Position numbers and translations under genes: made by a program
Part shown: positions 41,959 through 50,658 of the stretch, in pieces
Position numbering within the stretch: the first letter of the stretch is position 1
Layout: each line of letters starts with the position of its first letter
NCBI RefSeq assembly: GCF_001418015.1
Contig: NZ_LIQG01000026.1
Coordinates: 930,001-994,000 of the forward strand
From: Lacinutrix mariniflava
Lineage (GTDB): Bacteria; Bacteroidota; Bacteroidia; Flavobacteriales; Flavobacteriaceae
DNA: 64,000 bases
Reading direction: 5' to 3'
The notes under the pieces: model-generated
Told to the model about the DNA's origin: nothing
Databases searched by the model: none
What the model saw: only the letters and a program-made list of their open reading frames with translations

Positions 41959-43410
41959 ATGAATCCACTATTATATACAGACGGTTACAAAGTTGACCAC
42001 AGAAGACAATATCCAAACAAAACAACCTTGGTGTATTCGAATTGGACACCAAGAATGAGTCGTATTAAAGACGTTGATGAGGTTGTGTTTTTTGGATTAC
42101 AATATTTTATTAAAAAATATTTAATTGAAGATTTCGAAACTAATTTCTTCAATAAATCAAAAGCTGAAGTTTGCAAAAAATACCAACGCAGAATCAATAA
42201 TTATTTAGGAGCAAACCAGGTTGGTATTAAACATATAGAAGATTTACACGATTTTGGTTATTTGCCAATGGTAATTAAAGCATTGCCTGAAGGTGTTTCG
42301 GTTCCAATTCGTGTGCCAATGTTAACGATGTATAATACGGAAGCAGAATTTTTCTGGCTAACTAATTATTTCGAAACCATTTTATCTACAACATTATGGT
42401 TACCATGTAACTCTGCAACAATAGCAAAACAATACCGTAAAATATTAGACCAATATGCAAAAGAAACATCTTCTGTTCCGGAGTTTGTAGATTGGCAAGG
42501 TCATGATTTTTCTATGCGAGGCATGGGAGGATTAGAAGCTGCGACAGTATCTTCTGCAGGACATTTATTAAGTTTTACAGGAACAGATACGATACCAACC
42601 ATCGATTTTTTAGAAACGTATTATAATGCGAATTCAGACACAGAACTTGTAGGAGGAACAGTTGCAGCAACAGAACATTCTGTAATGTGTATGGGAACAA
42701 ATACAGGTGAACAGGAAACGTTTAAGAGGTTAATTTCTGAAGTTTATCCTAATGGTATTGTGTCTATAGTTTCAGATACTTGGGATTTGTGGAAAGTACT
42801 CACAGAATACCTTCCTAATTTAAAAGAAGAAGTATTAGCTCGTGATGGTAAGGTGGTTATAAGACCAGACAGTGGAGATCCAGTCGCTATTATTTGTGGT
42901 AACCCAAATGGTAAAAATGAAGCTGAAAAAAAAGGAGTGATTCAATTACTTTGGGAGGTTTTTGGAGGTAAAACAAATAGTAAAGGTTATAAAGAATTAG
43001 ACTCGCATATTGGTGCTATTTATGGAGATAGTATTACTATAGATCGTGCAACACAAATTTGTGAACGCTTAAAAGAAAATGGTTTTGCCTCTACAAATGT
43101 AGTCTTGGGCATTGGTTCTTTTACTTATCAATATAACACAAGAGATACTTTTGGTTTTGCAATGAAGGCAACTTACGGAGAAGTCGATGGAGAAGGACGA
43201 GAGATCTATAAAAATCCGATTACAGATGATGGAACAAAGAAATCTGCGAAAGGTTTATTAAAAATTGTTAAAGAAAACGGGAGCTATACATTAGTAGACC
43301 AAGTGTCTTGGGAAGAAGAGAAACAAGGCGAATTAAAAGAAGTCTACAGAGATGGGAAATTGTTAATAGATACTTCACTTACCGAAATTAGAGCACGAAT
43401 TAGAGAATAA
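41959..43410 (+). CDS. nadV: nicotinamide phosphoribosyltransferase (NadV/NAMPT)
   Basis: 483 residues, normal for NAMPT. N-terminal NPLLYTDGYKVDHRRQYP; FTGTDTIPTIDF with Asp210; the catalytic His240 in VAATEHSVM; and the phosphate loop RPDSGDP. It makes NMN from nicotinamide and PRPP. With the Prs-like gene it forms the nicotinamide salvage step, and KptA in the same operon releases nicotinamide. If the Prs-like protein makes ADP-ribose pyrophosphate, this could instead make NAD+ directly, as in phage NARP1. It is the last gene of the operon. Confidence 0.93.
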   Translation: MNPLLYTDGYKVDHRRQYPNKTTLVYSNWTPRMSRIKDVDEVVFFGLQYFIKKYLIEDFETNFFNKSKAEVCKKYQRRINNYLGANQVGIKHIEDLHDFGYLPMVIKALPEGVSVPIRVPMLTMYNTEAEFFWLTNYFETILSTTLWLPCNSATIAKQYRKILDQYAKETSSVPEFVDWQGHDFSMRGMGGLEAATVSSAGHLLSFTGTDTIPTIDFLETYYNANSDTELVGGTVAATEHSVMCMGTNTGEQETFKRLISEVYPNGIVSIVSDTWDLWKVLTEYLPNLKEEVLARDGKVVIRPDSGDPVAIICGNPNGKNEAEKKGVIQLLWEVFGGKTNSKGYKELDSHIGAIYGDSITIDRATQICERLKENGFASTNVVLGIGSFTYQYNTRDTFGFAMKATYGEVDGEGREIYKNPITDDGTKKSAKGLLKIVKENGSYTLVDQVSWEEEKQGELKEVYRDGKLLIDTSLTEIRARIRE

Positions 43411-43429
43411 TAATTTTATGTTATTGCAT

Positions 43430-43480
43430 TAAGCACGGTCGAAAGGTTTTTGAAACAGATTAGTTTTTCAACTGTGCTTA
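43430..43480. repeat. inverted repeat between convergent nadV and glycosyltransferase genes
   Basis: TAAGCACGGTCGAAA (43430-43444) pairs with TTTCAACTGTGCTTA (43466-43480), 13 of 15 bases. An outer ATTGCAT/ATGCAAT pair lies at 43423-43429 and 43492-43498. It may be a bidirectional terminator or a dispersed repeat; it lacks long T tracts. Confidence 0.5.
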
Positions 43481-43489
43481 ATCTAATAA

Positions 43490-44179
43490 TTATGCAATAT
43501 GCTTTATATAATAAGCATGTAAATCTTCGGCGCTAGCTCCAAACCATTTCTTTACATAGATAGTCCAGAAATGAAATTGTAGCTTAAAAACACCGTGACG
43601 TTGGTATAGTCTGTCAGATGTTTTTATCTTTTTATTGATAACAACAAATTCCTTACGTTTATAAAGTTCGTTAATTAAAATGTTGTCTTCATAGATTGTA
43701 AAACCTTCATCAAAACCACCAATGTCTTCAAATAAAGCTTTGGTAATAAATTGACTTTGATCTCCACCTCTACAAGCGCGCCAAGAAAACTGTGTTAGCC
43801 AACTTGCCATACGCAACCACCAATGGTTATTGTCGAAAGTTAAACGAAAACAACCTGCTTGATTATTCTGTTTTACTTCATCTATAATGTGTTTGTCGTA
43901 ATGTGTTGGCGGAAAAGAATCGGCATGTAAAAAGTATAAAATTTCACCTTTTGCAACACTGGCTCCAATATTCATTTGTCTGGCTCTTCCTTTTTTAGAG
44001 TGAATAAGTCTCACCTTTAAATCTAAATTTTCTACAATTTCTTGAGAACCATCTGTGCTGCCACCATCGACAACAATAATTTCTTGTATGTTTTGTAACG
44101 AAGCATTGTCGATTAAATGAAAAAGGAGTTCTTCAATAGTATCGGCTTCATTTAAAATGGGAATTACTATGCTAATCAT
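43490..44179 (-). CDS. TIGR04283-type family 2 glycosyltransferase (arsenosugar-associated)
   Basis: 229 residues. GT2 core motifs: ISIVIPILNEADTIEEL, VVDGGSTDGSQ, the DxD-like LHADSFPP, and GGFDEGFTIYEDN, typical of the TIGR04283 group. It is a cytosolic transferase of unknown sugar. The TIGR04283 and TIGR04282 groups are recorded with arsenosugar clusters, and ArsM and ArsS lie 4 and 15 kb away on the same strand. It is separated from the core genes by the DUF547 and sterol-desaturase genes. Confidence 0.85.
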   Translation of the reverse strand: MISIVIPILNEADTIEELLFHLIDNASLQNIQEIIVVDGGSTDGSQEIVENLDLKVRLIHSKKGRARQMNIGASVAKGEILYFLHADSFPPTHYDKHIIDEVKQNNQAGCFRLTFDNNHWWLRMASWLTQFSWRACRGGDQSQFITKALFEDIGGFDEGFTIYEDNILINELYKRKEFVVINKKIKTSDRLYQRHGVFKLQFHFWTIYVKKWFGASAEDLHAYYIKHIA

Positions 44180-44203
44180 AGAATTACTTACGCAAATATG
44201 TGG

Positions 44204-44974
44204 TTATTGGTTTTGTTTGTTTAAGCTCCAATCGTAATCTAAATACTCGCTTTTGGTGTTTGTATTTACCTTGGTGTTACTATATTTATTTATGTAATCT
44301 ATAACAGTCCCATTTTTAGTAAAATCACTTTCATACCACTTAAATATTTCTGATATTTTAGCAGTGTTCGAAGTTAATTTATTTTTTTCAGAATTATTAA
44401 TAAATTCTTTTGTAGCAGTTTCCATTAAGTCCATTACATTTTTTTCGGTGTAAGCCATTGGGAATAATTTAGGACAAGATGCTGAGGCGCAATTAATAGC
44501 AAAATGTATTCTAGGTTCATTCATTTTACGTAAAATGCCATTTTCTAAAGCAGCAAGCGAAAAATCTTTTCCTCCGATTGTAAATCTGTTTTTTAACCAC
44601 GGATTACTAATGTCCTTTATGCTTTTTGTTGGGTAGTTGTCTATAATTAACTTTATAGTATTTGCATTGTAAACATTAATAAAATAAGCTAATTGGGTTT
44701 CTACACTCCAATCTTTACTTGGGTATTGTTGTTCTAGATTTAAAATGTAACTATTTAGTTTATCTGTTTCAGTTTTAAAACCTTTATAGTCTACATCTCC
44801 ATTTTTTGCTACGTACTTTTTTAGAAGTGCATCAAAATTAGAATGATCTATTGTAATTGAATTTGAAGTGTTATTTGTACTCGTTTCTCCTACAGTTTTA
44901 ACAGGTAGACCTTTAGCCGAAAAACAACTGTTTAATACTAAAGTAATTATTAATAATCCAATTGCTTTTTTCAT
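44204..44974 (-). CDS. DUF547 family lipoprotein-like protein
   Basis: 256 residues. Signal peptide with VLNSC (Cys17), a lipobox-like site. DUF547 motifs: LAYFINVYNANTIKLIIDN, IHFAINCASASCPKL and the closing YLDYDWSLN. It is a paralogue of the genes at 45058 and 32610, and more similar to the former. The spacing to the neighbouring DUF547 gene (83 bases) and same strand suggest tandem duplication. Function unknown. Confidence 0.87.
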   Translation of the reverse strand: MKKAIGLLIITLVLNSCFSAKGLPVKTVGETSTNNTSNSITIDHSNFDALLKKYVAKNGDVDYKGFKTETDKLNSYILNLEQQYPSKDWSVETQLAYFINVYNANTIKLIIDNYPTKSIKDISNPWLKNRFTIGGKDFSLAALENGILRKMNEPRIHFAINCASASCPKLFPMAYTEKNVMDLMETATKEFINNSEKNKLTSNTAKISEIFKWYESDFTKNGTVIDYINKYSNTKVNTNTKSEYLDYDWSLNKQNQ

Positions 44975-45057
44975 GTAAAATAGTGTTATTCGGTTAGGAA
45001 GCTAAGTTAGTGCTCTTAAGTTAGATAGCTTGTGATTTAGCTTTATTGAGTTCTAAA

Positions 45058-45945
45058 TTAATCGTTTAAATCCCAGTTATAATCTAAATAAGATTTGTTG
45101 GCTTTTTCTGAAATTGATATATCAGAATATGTGTTTAGAAAATCTATTAAAGAACCATTTTGTTCAAAATCTTTTTTAAACCATTTAAAAATCTTTGATA
45201 GTTTTAAAGTGTTTTTAGAAATTATGTTTCTGTTTTTGTCCGCTAAAAATTCTCTCGTAGCATTAGTTAGTTGCATTTCTAAATTAGAAGCCGTAAACGC
45301 TTCGTTTTGTAATTTCGGACAAGAAAATGAAGCACAAACAATACCGAAATGAATTCTCGGTTCGTCCATTTTTCTAAGTATTTGGTGTTCTATTTCTTCT
45401 AAATTATACCATTTATTATCAAGTTTCCATAAACGCTGATCCCAAGGGTCTTTAATATCTTTTATACTTTGTAATGGGTAGTTTCTAAGAATTAAATCTA
45501 CTGTCATGGCATTGTAGGCGTTCATCCAATAGGCTAGTTTGTCTTCTTTTTTCCAAGTGTCATTAGGCATGTTATCGCTTAATGATGCAATATAATTAGT
45601 TAACTTTTTTCTGTTAGACTTAAGATCTTTGTAGTTTACGTTTCCAGCATCAGAAACATAGTCTTGTAATAAACTATTCCAAGCTTCGTGATTAAAAGTT
45701 TCTGGATTTGCAATTATTGTTTCATGTTTAATAACGTCAGCAGTTTCAATAATCTCTTCTGTTTCAATTTCAAGTTCTGTTTCTACTACCTTAATTGGAG
45801 TTTCTATTACAACTTCTGGTGTTGTTTCAACAGGAGAAGCCACAATCTCTTTTGGTTGTTCTTTTGGGCTGTTTTCTATTACTTTTTTTGCTCCAGAACA
45901 AGAAAATAAGAATGCTGTTAATGCTAATAATATTAAGTGTTTCAT
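45058..45945 (-). CDS. DUF547 family lipoprotein with low-complexity linker
   Basis: 295 residues. Lipobox AFLFSC (Cys16). Residues 20-80 are a Glu/Val/Pro/Thr-rich linker (VETTPEVVIETPIKVVETEL), unlike the other two paralogues. DUF547 domain motifs follow: LAYWMNAYNAMTVDLIL, IHFGIVCASFSCPKL and SYLDYNWDLN. Its start overlaps the sterol-desaturase stop by 4 bases, so the two are co-expressed. Confidence 0.87.
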   Translation of the reverse strand: MKHLILLALTAFLFSCSGAKKVIENSPKEQPKEIVASPVETTPEVVIETPIKVVETELEIETEEIIETADVIKHETIIANPETFNHEAWNSLLQDYVSDAGNVNYKDLKSNRKKLTNYIASLSDNMPNDTWKKEDKLAYWMNAYNAMTVDLILRNYPLQSIKDIKDPWDQRLWKLDNKWYNLEEIEHQILRKMDEPRIHFGIVCASFSCPKLQNEAFTASNLEMQLTNATREFLADKNRNIISKNTLKLSKIFKWFKKDFEQNGSLIDFLNTYSDISISEKANKSYLDYNWDLND

Positions 45946-46823
45946 TTTTTTAATGGATATAATTCTTGACTAATAAAATCTTTCGGGAATTTTTCATCTC
46001 CATCAAAACCAAGTTCTATATCTCTTCCGTTGTGAGGTATATAGCTGGTTTTAAAAAGATAATCCCAAATACTTAGGGTTAGTCCGTAATTAACACCAAA
46101 CCTTGCATGTTCTGGTAATTCTTTTGCATGATGCCAAATATGCATTTTTGGGTTATTAAAAACATATTTTAAAACACCATAATCCCAGCCTAAATTAGCA
46201 TGGTTTAAATGGCCAACCGTTATAGCAATAAAATGAACGATAGCAACATGCTGTGCATCAAAGCCACCAATAATAGCAATAGGAATATAAAGTATAGATT
46301 TATACGCTATTGGTTCCATCCAATGGTAGCGTAAATGTGCTGCAAAACCCATTTCTTTAACACTGTGATGGACTTTATGAAAATTCCATAGAAATGTAAA
46401 ACGGTGCAGCAGTCTGTGTGTATTCCACTGTGAAAAATCACTAACAATAAAAAAGATAAATAGCCCTAGCCAGAGTGGTAAATTGTCGACATCAAAAAGT
46501 TGAAAACTAGAAATAGAAAGACCAACAACACCTAAAATATCATTAAAAAAAGCAGCTGTTGTATCTGTTAATGCTATTAAAACAATAAGGTTTAGAATAA
46601 AGAAATTAAAGAACATGTAAAAGGTGTCTAACCAAAAGTCTTTTCTAAATATAGATTGATTTTTTCGCCACGGAAAAATAATTTCTAATGACCATACAAT
46701 TAAAGATATTGCTATTAAGCCATAAAAGTAATTATCCCAATGGTTTATAGTTATAATCTCGTTTTTAAGGTAGTTCCAGTAGCCAGAATAGGCATTTTTA
46801 ATAATGTCTATATATTTTTCCAT
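45942..46823 (-). CDS. sterol desaturase/fatty acid hydroxylase family protein
   Basis: 293 residues with four membrane helices. The eight-histidine di-iron clusters are present: HRLLHR, HKVHHS, HLNHAN and IWHHAKE. The family hydroxylates or desaturates lipids or sterol-like substrates with O2. The substrate is unknown. It is encoded just upstream of two DUF547 genes on the minus strand and divergent from an Mpo1-like dioxygenase gene, giving a local oxygen-dependent lipid-oxidation theme. Confidence 0.88.
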   Translation of the reverse strand: MEKYIDIIKNAYSGYWNYLKNEIITINHWDNYFYGLIAISLIVWSLEIIFPWRKNQSIFRKDFWLDTFYMFFNFFILNLIVLIALTDTTAAFFNDILGVVGLSISSFQLFDVDNLPLWLGLFIFFIVSDFSQWNTHRLLHRFTFLWNFHKVHHSVKEMGFAAHLRYHWMEPIAYKSILYIPIAIIGGFDAQHVAIVHFIAITVGHLNHANLGWDYGVLKYVFNNPKMHIWHHAKELPEHARFGVNYGLTLSIWDYLFKTSYIPHNGRDIELGFDGDEKFPKDFISQELYPLKK

Positions 46824-46861
46824 ATAAATTGTTCAGTCGTATATTTAAAGTAAAAATAACA

Positions 46862-46869
46862 TATTTTTG
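46862..46869 (+). promoter_or_regulatory. -7 box for the Mpo1-like gene
   Basis: TATTTTTG matches TAnnTTTG, 42 bases before the ATG at 46912. Confidence 0.5.
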
Positions 46870-46911
46870 TTTCGAGTTTTTTTAATAATCATTCATTAAA
46901 TTAATAGTGTC

Positions 46912-47397
46912 ATGAGAAAAATAGATAGTTTGTTATCCGAATACGGAGAAAGTCACCAAACGCGATTTAATAAAATTGTACACTACTTTTGTGTGCCAGC
47001 TATTTTCTTTAGTCTAATAGGATTATTTTCAGCGATACCAATAGGTTCTTCTCTACAAGAAGCTGTGCCAGTGTGGTTAGCGCCGTTTATGCATTTAGGA
47101 ACGCTAATAATAGTTTTAGGTTTGTTTTATTACTTACGCTTGTCTGTTACGCTTTTTATAGGCATGTTAGTTTTTTCAGCTTTAGTGCTTTTAGGAATAA
47201 ATGTAATTGCGAATGCTAATATTGCTCCTGTTTGGGCAATAATGGTAGCCATTTTTGTAATCGCTTGGATTGTACAGTTTGTTGGTCATAACCACGAAGG
47301 AAAGAAACCGTCTTTTTTAAAAGACCTTCAGTTTTTAATGATTGGGCCTGCATGGACAATGAGCCATTTATTTGAAGCTTTAAATATTAAATTTTAG
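46912..47397 (+). CDS. Mpo1/DUF962-like protein (2-hydroxy fatty acid dioxygenase type)
   Basis: 161 residues with four membrane helices. The N-terminus has GESHQTRFNKIVHYFCVP, with the conserved His positions, and FVGHNHEGKKPSF follows near the C-terminus. Yeast Mpo1 oxygenates 2-hydroxy fatty acids in alpha-oxidation. Start ATG 46912. It is the only plus-strand gene between the arsenosugar genes and the sterol-desaturase group, and a long hairpin terminator separates it from arsM. Confidence 0.85.
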   Translation: MRKIDSLLSEYGESHQTRFNKIVHYFCVPAIFFSLIGLFSAIPIGSSLQEAVPVWLAPFMHLGTLIIVLGLFYYLRLSVTLFIGMLVFSALVLLGINVIANANIAPVWAIMVAIFVIAWIVQFVGHNHEGKKPSFLKDLQFLMIGPAWTMSHLFEALNIKF

Positions 47398-47418
47398 AAA
47401 CGATTATAAACCTTTATT

Positions 47419-47462
47419 AAAAACAAAACCCAATATGTAATTTACATATGTGTTTTGTTTTT
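47419..47462. terminator. bidirectional terminator between Mpo1-like gene and arsM
   Basis: AAAAACAAAAC (47419-47429) pairs perfectly with GTTTTGTTTTT (47452-47462), with an inner ATATGTA/TACATAT stem. A-rich and T-rich flanks suit both strands. Confidence 0.8.
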
Positions 47463-47479
47463 AAATATAATATTGATTC

Positions 47480-48448
47480 TTAACAACATCCTCCACCATC
47501 GTAATGGTAAGTAGATTCGCTAATAAAAATATCGTCTCTTCCTAAAGCGGCTATATCGCCTGCTGTTTTATCGCAAATAGCAATAGGCTGGTTTTTTAAT
47601 AAAATGTGTCCTTTTTTATCATCAAAATAATCTTCGCTTCCATAATAAATAGCTGCTTTACCTGTAAAAATACATGGTCCATCTTCTGGCATTGGATCTT
47701 TAATGGCTGCAACTTCAATAGACTCTATGTAAATTAATTCTTCGGTAGGATAATTTTTAGGATCTAATATTCTATAAGGTTTACGGGCTCTAATTTCTAT
47801 AGTTCCAAAACCAGCATCTGTTAACGCCTTTACGTATTCGGCAATTGGTAAGCTTCCGCTTAAGCATAAAGCACGTAGTCTGTCGTCGTTACGTAAAGTG
47901 TCATTCATTGGTTGCTCGCAAGTAGGATCGCTCATTACTAGTTTTCCATGAGGTTTTAAAACGCGATACATTTCTTCTATAGCTTTCTTTAAATCTTCAG
48001 CTTTAAAAATATTGAATAAACAGTTTTGTGCTGCAACATCAATAGAACTGTCTTCAACATTTAAATTCAAAGCATCTCCTTTTACAAGGTCTACAAAATC
48101 ACTTTTAAACCAATCGTTTTGTGCTTCGGCTTCTAAAAAGTTTTTCTTTGAAGCTTCTAACATTTCATCTACAACATCTACACCAATAACGCCTCCTTTC
48201 TGACGGTTAAAATATGCGAATTGCAACAACTCCATACCACCACCAACACCTACATAAAGCATTTTTGGGTTATTAGTTAAGTCTCTTGCATTTACAGTGC
48301 TACCACAACCGTAATTCATTTCCTGCATTATTTTTGGGATTTTTAAACCTGGTAATTCCCAAATAGGATTGGTTGTACAACATAATCCAACATCTGGAGT
48401 TAGTGCCGCTTCTTTGTATAAATCGTTTGTTGCGTCTAAGTAGCTCAT
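47480..48448 (-). CDS. arsM: arsenite methyltransferase ArsM, arsenosugar type
   Basis: 322 residues. SAM-binding motif VGVGGGMELLQFA; arsenic-type cysteines in GLCCTTNP, YGCGSTV, DPTCEQP and a C-terminal GGGCC; AQNCLFNIF. The enzyme methylates arsenite to mono- and dimethylarsenic, the first step toward arsenosugars. This version is recognisable as the arsenosugar-cluster form by its N-terminal NPIWELPGLKIP. It lies 38 bases after the purine nucleoside phosphorylase gene, with a small dispersed repeat in between. Confidence 0.92.
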   Translation of the reverse strand: MSYLDATNDLYKEAALTPDVGLCCTTNPIWELPGLKIPKIMQEMNYGCGSTVNARDLTNNPKMLYVGVGGGMELLQFAYFNRQKGGVIGVDVVDEMLEASKKNFLEAEAQNDWFKSDFVDLVKGDALNLNVEDSSIDVAAQNCLFNIFKAEDLKKAIEEMYRVLKPHGKLVMSDPTCEQPMNDTLRNDDRLRALCLSGSLPIAEYVKALTDAGFGTIEIRARKPYRILDPKNYPTEELIYIESIEVAAIKDPMPEDGPCIFTGKAAIYYGSEDYFDDKKGHILLKNQPIAICDKTAGDIAALGRDDIFISESTYHYDGGGCC

Positions 48449-48462
48449 TTTTTTATTTTTTT

Positions 48463-48485
48463 GTCATTGCGAAGAATGAAATGAC
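48463..48485. repeat. GTCATTGCGA-type dispersed repeat fragment
   Basis: GTCATTGCGAAGAATGAAAT followed by GAC; the ends GTCATT and AATGAC are complementary. It resembles GTCATTGCGA repeats scattered in Bacteroidota genomes. It lies in the operon gap between the phosphorylase and arsM. Confidence 0.5.
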
Positions 48486-48486
48486 G

Positions 48487-49299
48487 TTATAAACTTTTTA
48501 TTAAATCTTTAAATAATGTAATCATATCAGGCTCTGCTTTGCCTGCCATAGCAATAATTTCGCTAATATCTACAGGTTTAAGGTTGTCTGGATCGCACTC
48601 ATCAGTTAATACAGAAACTGCAGCTACTTTTAAATTTAAATGATTAGCTACTATAATTTCTGGTACTGTGCTCATTCCAACAGCGTCTGCACCAATAAGT
48701 TTAAGCATTCTATATTCTGCTCTTGTTTCTAATTGTGGACCAACAACACTTGCATAAACACCTTCGTGTAGTGTTATGTTATTTGCTTTGGCAATGGCTT
48801 TAAATTTTGAGTTGATTTCTAGATTGTAAGGCGCACTCATATCTGCAAAACGTTCGCCTAATGTTTCAACACCTTTAAATGCTAATGGAGAGCCACCTTG
48901 TAAATTAATATGGTCATCTATAAGCATTAATTCACCTTTTTTATAATCAAGATTAATGGCTCCAGAGGCATTAGAAACTAATAATGTTTTAATACCTAGT
49001 TTCTCCATTACACGCACAGGATATGTTACATCTTGTAACGTGTAACCTTCGTATAAATGAAAACGGCCTTGCATAACAATTACTGTTTTACCTTCTAAGG
49101 TTCCATAAATTAATTTGCCTTTATGGAATTCTACTGTTGCAGTAGGAAAGTTTGGAATATGGTTATAGCTTACTTCTTCAATAATTTCAACCTCATTAAT
49201 AAGTTGTCCTAAACCAGTTCCTAGAATAATTCCAATTTCAGGACTTTTAAATCCTTTCTCTTGAAGGTATTCTACAGTTTCATTAATATATTTAATCAT
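48487..49299 (-). CDS. purine nucleoside phosphorylase
   Basis: 270 residues, trimeric-type PNP. Visible motifs: GIILGTGLG, the phosphate-binding RFHLYEGY, LLVSNASGAIN, GVYASVVGPQLETRAEYR and SVLTDECDP. It phosphorolyses purine nucleosides. In the arsenosugar pathway a nucleosidase step removes adenine from the 5'-deoxy-5'-dimethylarsinoyl adenosine product of ArsS, so the operon location fits. Ordinary salvage is the alternative role. Confidence 0.92.
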   Translation of the reverse strand: MIKYINETVEYLQEKGFKSPEIGIILGTGLGQLINEVEIIEEVSYNHIPNFPTATVEFHKGKLIYGTLEGKTVIVMQGRFHLYEGYTLQDVTYPVRVMEKLGIKTLLVSNASGAINLDYKKGELMLIDDHINLQGGSPLAFKGVETLGERFADMSAPYNLEINSKFKAIAKANNITLHEGVYASVVGPQLETRAEYRMLKLIGADAVGMSTVPEIIVANHLNLKVAAVSVLTDECDPDNLKPVDISEIIAMAGKAEPDMITLFKDLIKSL

Positions 49300-49304
49300 T
49301 AATT

Positions 49305-50036
49305 TTATTGCTTAACAAGCTTCTTAGTAATGCTTCTACCTTCGGCTTTAATTTCTACCAAATATACGCCAGAATTTAATGAAGATAAATTTAAAGTTTG
49401 ATTTCTTAAAGAAACTGTATTTGCCTCTAATACTTTTTTACCAAGTACATTATATAGATTTATATCTAAATTTAACTGTTTAGGATTCGAAATCTCAATT
49501 TGATTGTTTGTAGGGTTTGGGTAAAAAGAGACGTTGTTTAATAACTCGTTTTCGTTAACACTTAATAAAGCGCAATTGGTTGAGTTAAAAGAAGTAAATG
49601 TTCCTAGATCCCAAAATTGGTTAAATGAAAAGCAGTAAAAAAATACTTTGTCGTAATCTTCTATAGTATCACCACTAGGAATTGAAATTGTAAATGATTT
49701 GGCACCATTAATAGATGTTGTATTATCACCAACTATTCCAAATTCTATAGTATCTAAATTAGCAATTTGTGTGTTCTTTAAAGTGGCATCCGATGCGCCA
49801 TTAGATTTTACAAGATATGCTCTTACATCAGGACCATCGGCAGTCATGAAATTGTCGCCTAAATCTAAAGTAACAGTATTGTCAGGGTTTACTGTAACAT
49901 TAACATCTCCCGATATATTGTACATTGGTACAGATGTATTGTTATTAAAGCCACTTACGTTTTCTACGCATTGTGCATGTGTTAATTGAAAAAAAGCCGC
50001 AAAAAATGCAGCTAAATAAAGTAGTTTTGTTTTCAT
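49305..50036 (-). CDS. DM13-domain protein with T9SS C-terminal sorting domain
   Basis: 243 residues. Signal peptide to about 21 (QLTHAQ). Residues 40-155 resemble a DM13 domain (DGPDVRAYLVKSNG, IEDYDKVFFYCFSFNQFWDLG), a module thought to be redox-related. The last 75 residues are a type IX secretion sorting domain, beginning NVSFYPNPTNNQIEIS and ending ITKKLVKQ. It is a cell-surface protein encoded between arsenosugar-associated genes; its link to arsenic is unknown. Confidence 0.85.
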   Translation of the reverse strand: MKTKLLYLAAFFAAFFQLTHAQCVENVSGFNNNTSVPMYNISGDVNVTVNPDNTVTLDLGDNFMTADGPDVRAYLVKSNGASDATLKNTQIANLDTIEFGIVGDNTTSINGAKSFTISIPSGDTIEDYDKVFFYCFSFNQFWDLGTFTSFNSTNCALLSVNENELLNNVSFYPNPTNNQIEISNPKQLNLDINLYNVLGKKVLEANTVSLRNQTLNLSSLNSGVYLVEIKAEGRSITKKLVKQ

Positions 50037-50048
50037 AGTCGTTTTGTT

Positions 50049-50648
50049 TTATTTTAAATATTTATTAAAAATATCGTAAGGCTTTAAGTCTTCGACATAA
50101 TCTATGTCGTTTAAAGTCTCTAAAACATACAGACTAGATGTTAATTTTGAGATGGTTTGTTTGTAAACCGTTTCGGTTCCCCAATTTTCAATGTCGAAAA
50201 CAGATGGGTTAAGTGTTTTCATGCCTAATAGATAATAGCCACCATCCTCTGCAGGACCAATAACATTATCGTTAGTATCTAATTGCTTAAAAGCTTGATT
50301 TATTATTTCGGTATTTAAGTCGTATAAATCGCTACCAACGATTATTATTTTTTCGTAACCTTTTTTAAACCCATTTTCGAAAGCATTTTTCATGCGTTCT
50401 CCTAAATCATCACCAAATTGTTTGTGTTTAGAGAATACTTCTGAATCCCAAATATCATTCTCTCGAATTTTAACCGAATAATAAACAGCTCTATCACAAT
50501 CTAATTTAGAAAGCACATTTTTGGTGTGTTCTAATAAAAATTTATAAACTTCTAAAGCAGAAGCTTCTCCAATTCTTTTTGCTAAGCGCGATTTCACCTT
50601 ACCTAATTCTGGATTTCTAGTAAATGTAATGATGAGGTTTTTATGCAT
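50049..50648 (-). CDS. TIGR04282-type glycosyltransferase (arsenosugar-associated)
   Basis: 199 residues, GT-A fold nucleotidyl-sugar-like. Motifs: LIITFTRNPELGKVKSRLAK at the N-terminus, GDDLGERMKNAFENGF, IIVGSDLYDL and GPAEDGGYYLLGM. This is the DUF2064/TIGR04282 group found with arsenosugar genes. A related copy is at 58091 in the same cluster, with the same motif order. Confidence 0.9.
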   Translation of the reverse strand: MHKNLIITFTRNPELGKVKSRLAKRIGEASALEVYKFLLEHTKNVLSKLDCDRAVYYSVKIRENDIWDSEVFSKHKQFGDDLGERMKNAFENGFKKGYEKIIIVGSDLYDLNTEIINQAFKQLDTNDNVIGPAEDGGYYLLGMKTLNPSVFDIENWGTETVYKQTISKLTSSLYVLETLNDIDYVEDLKPYDIFNKYLK

Positions 50649-50658
50649 TCTCGTTTAA

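Noticed and set aside
45688-45909. Long Phe/Cys-rich frame on the plus strand.
   Set aside because: It is antisense to the low-complexity linker and signal-peptide region of a DUF547 gene; composition follows from the complementary codons.
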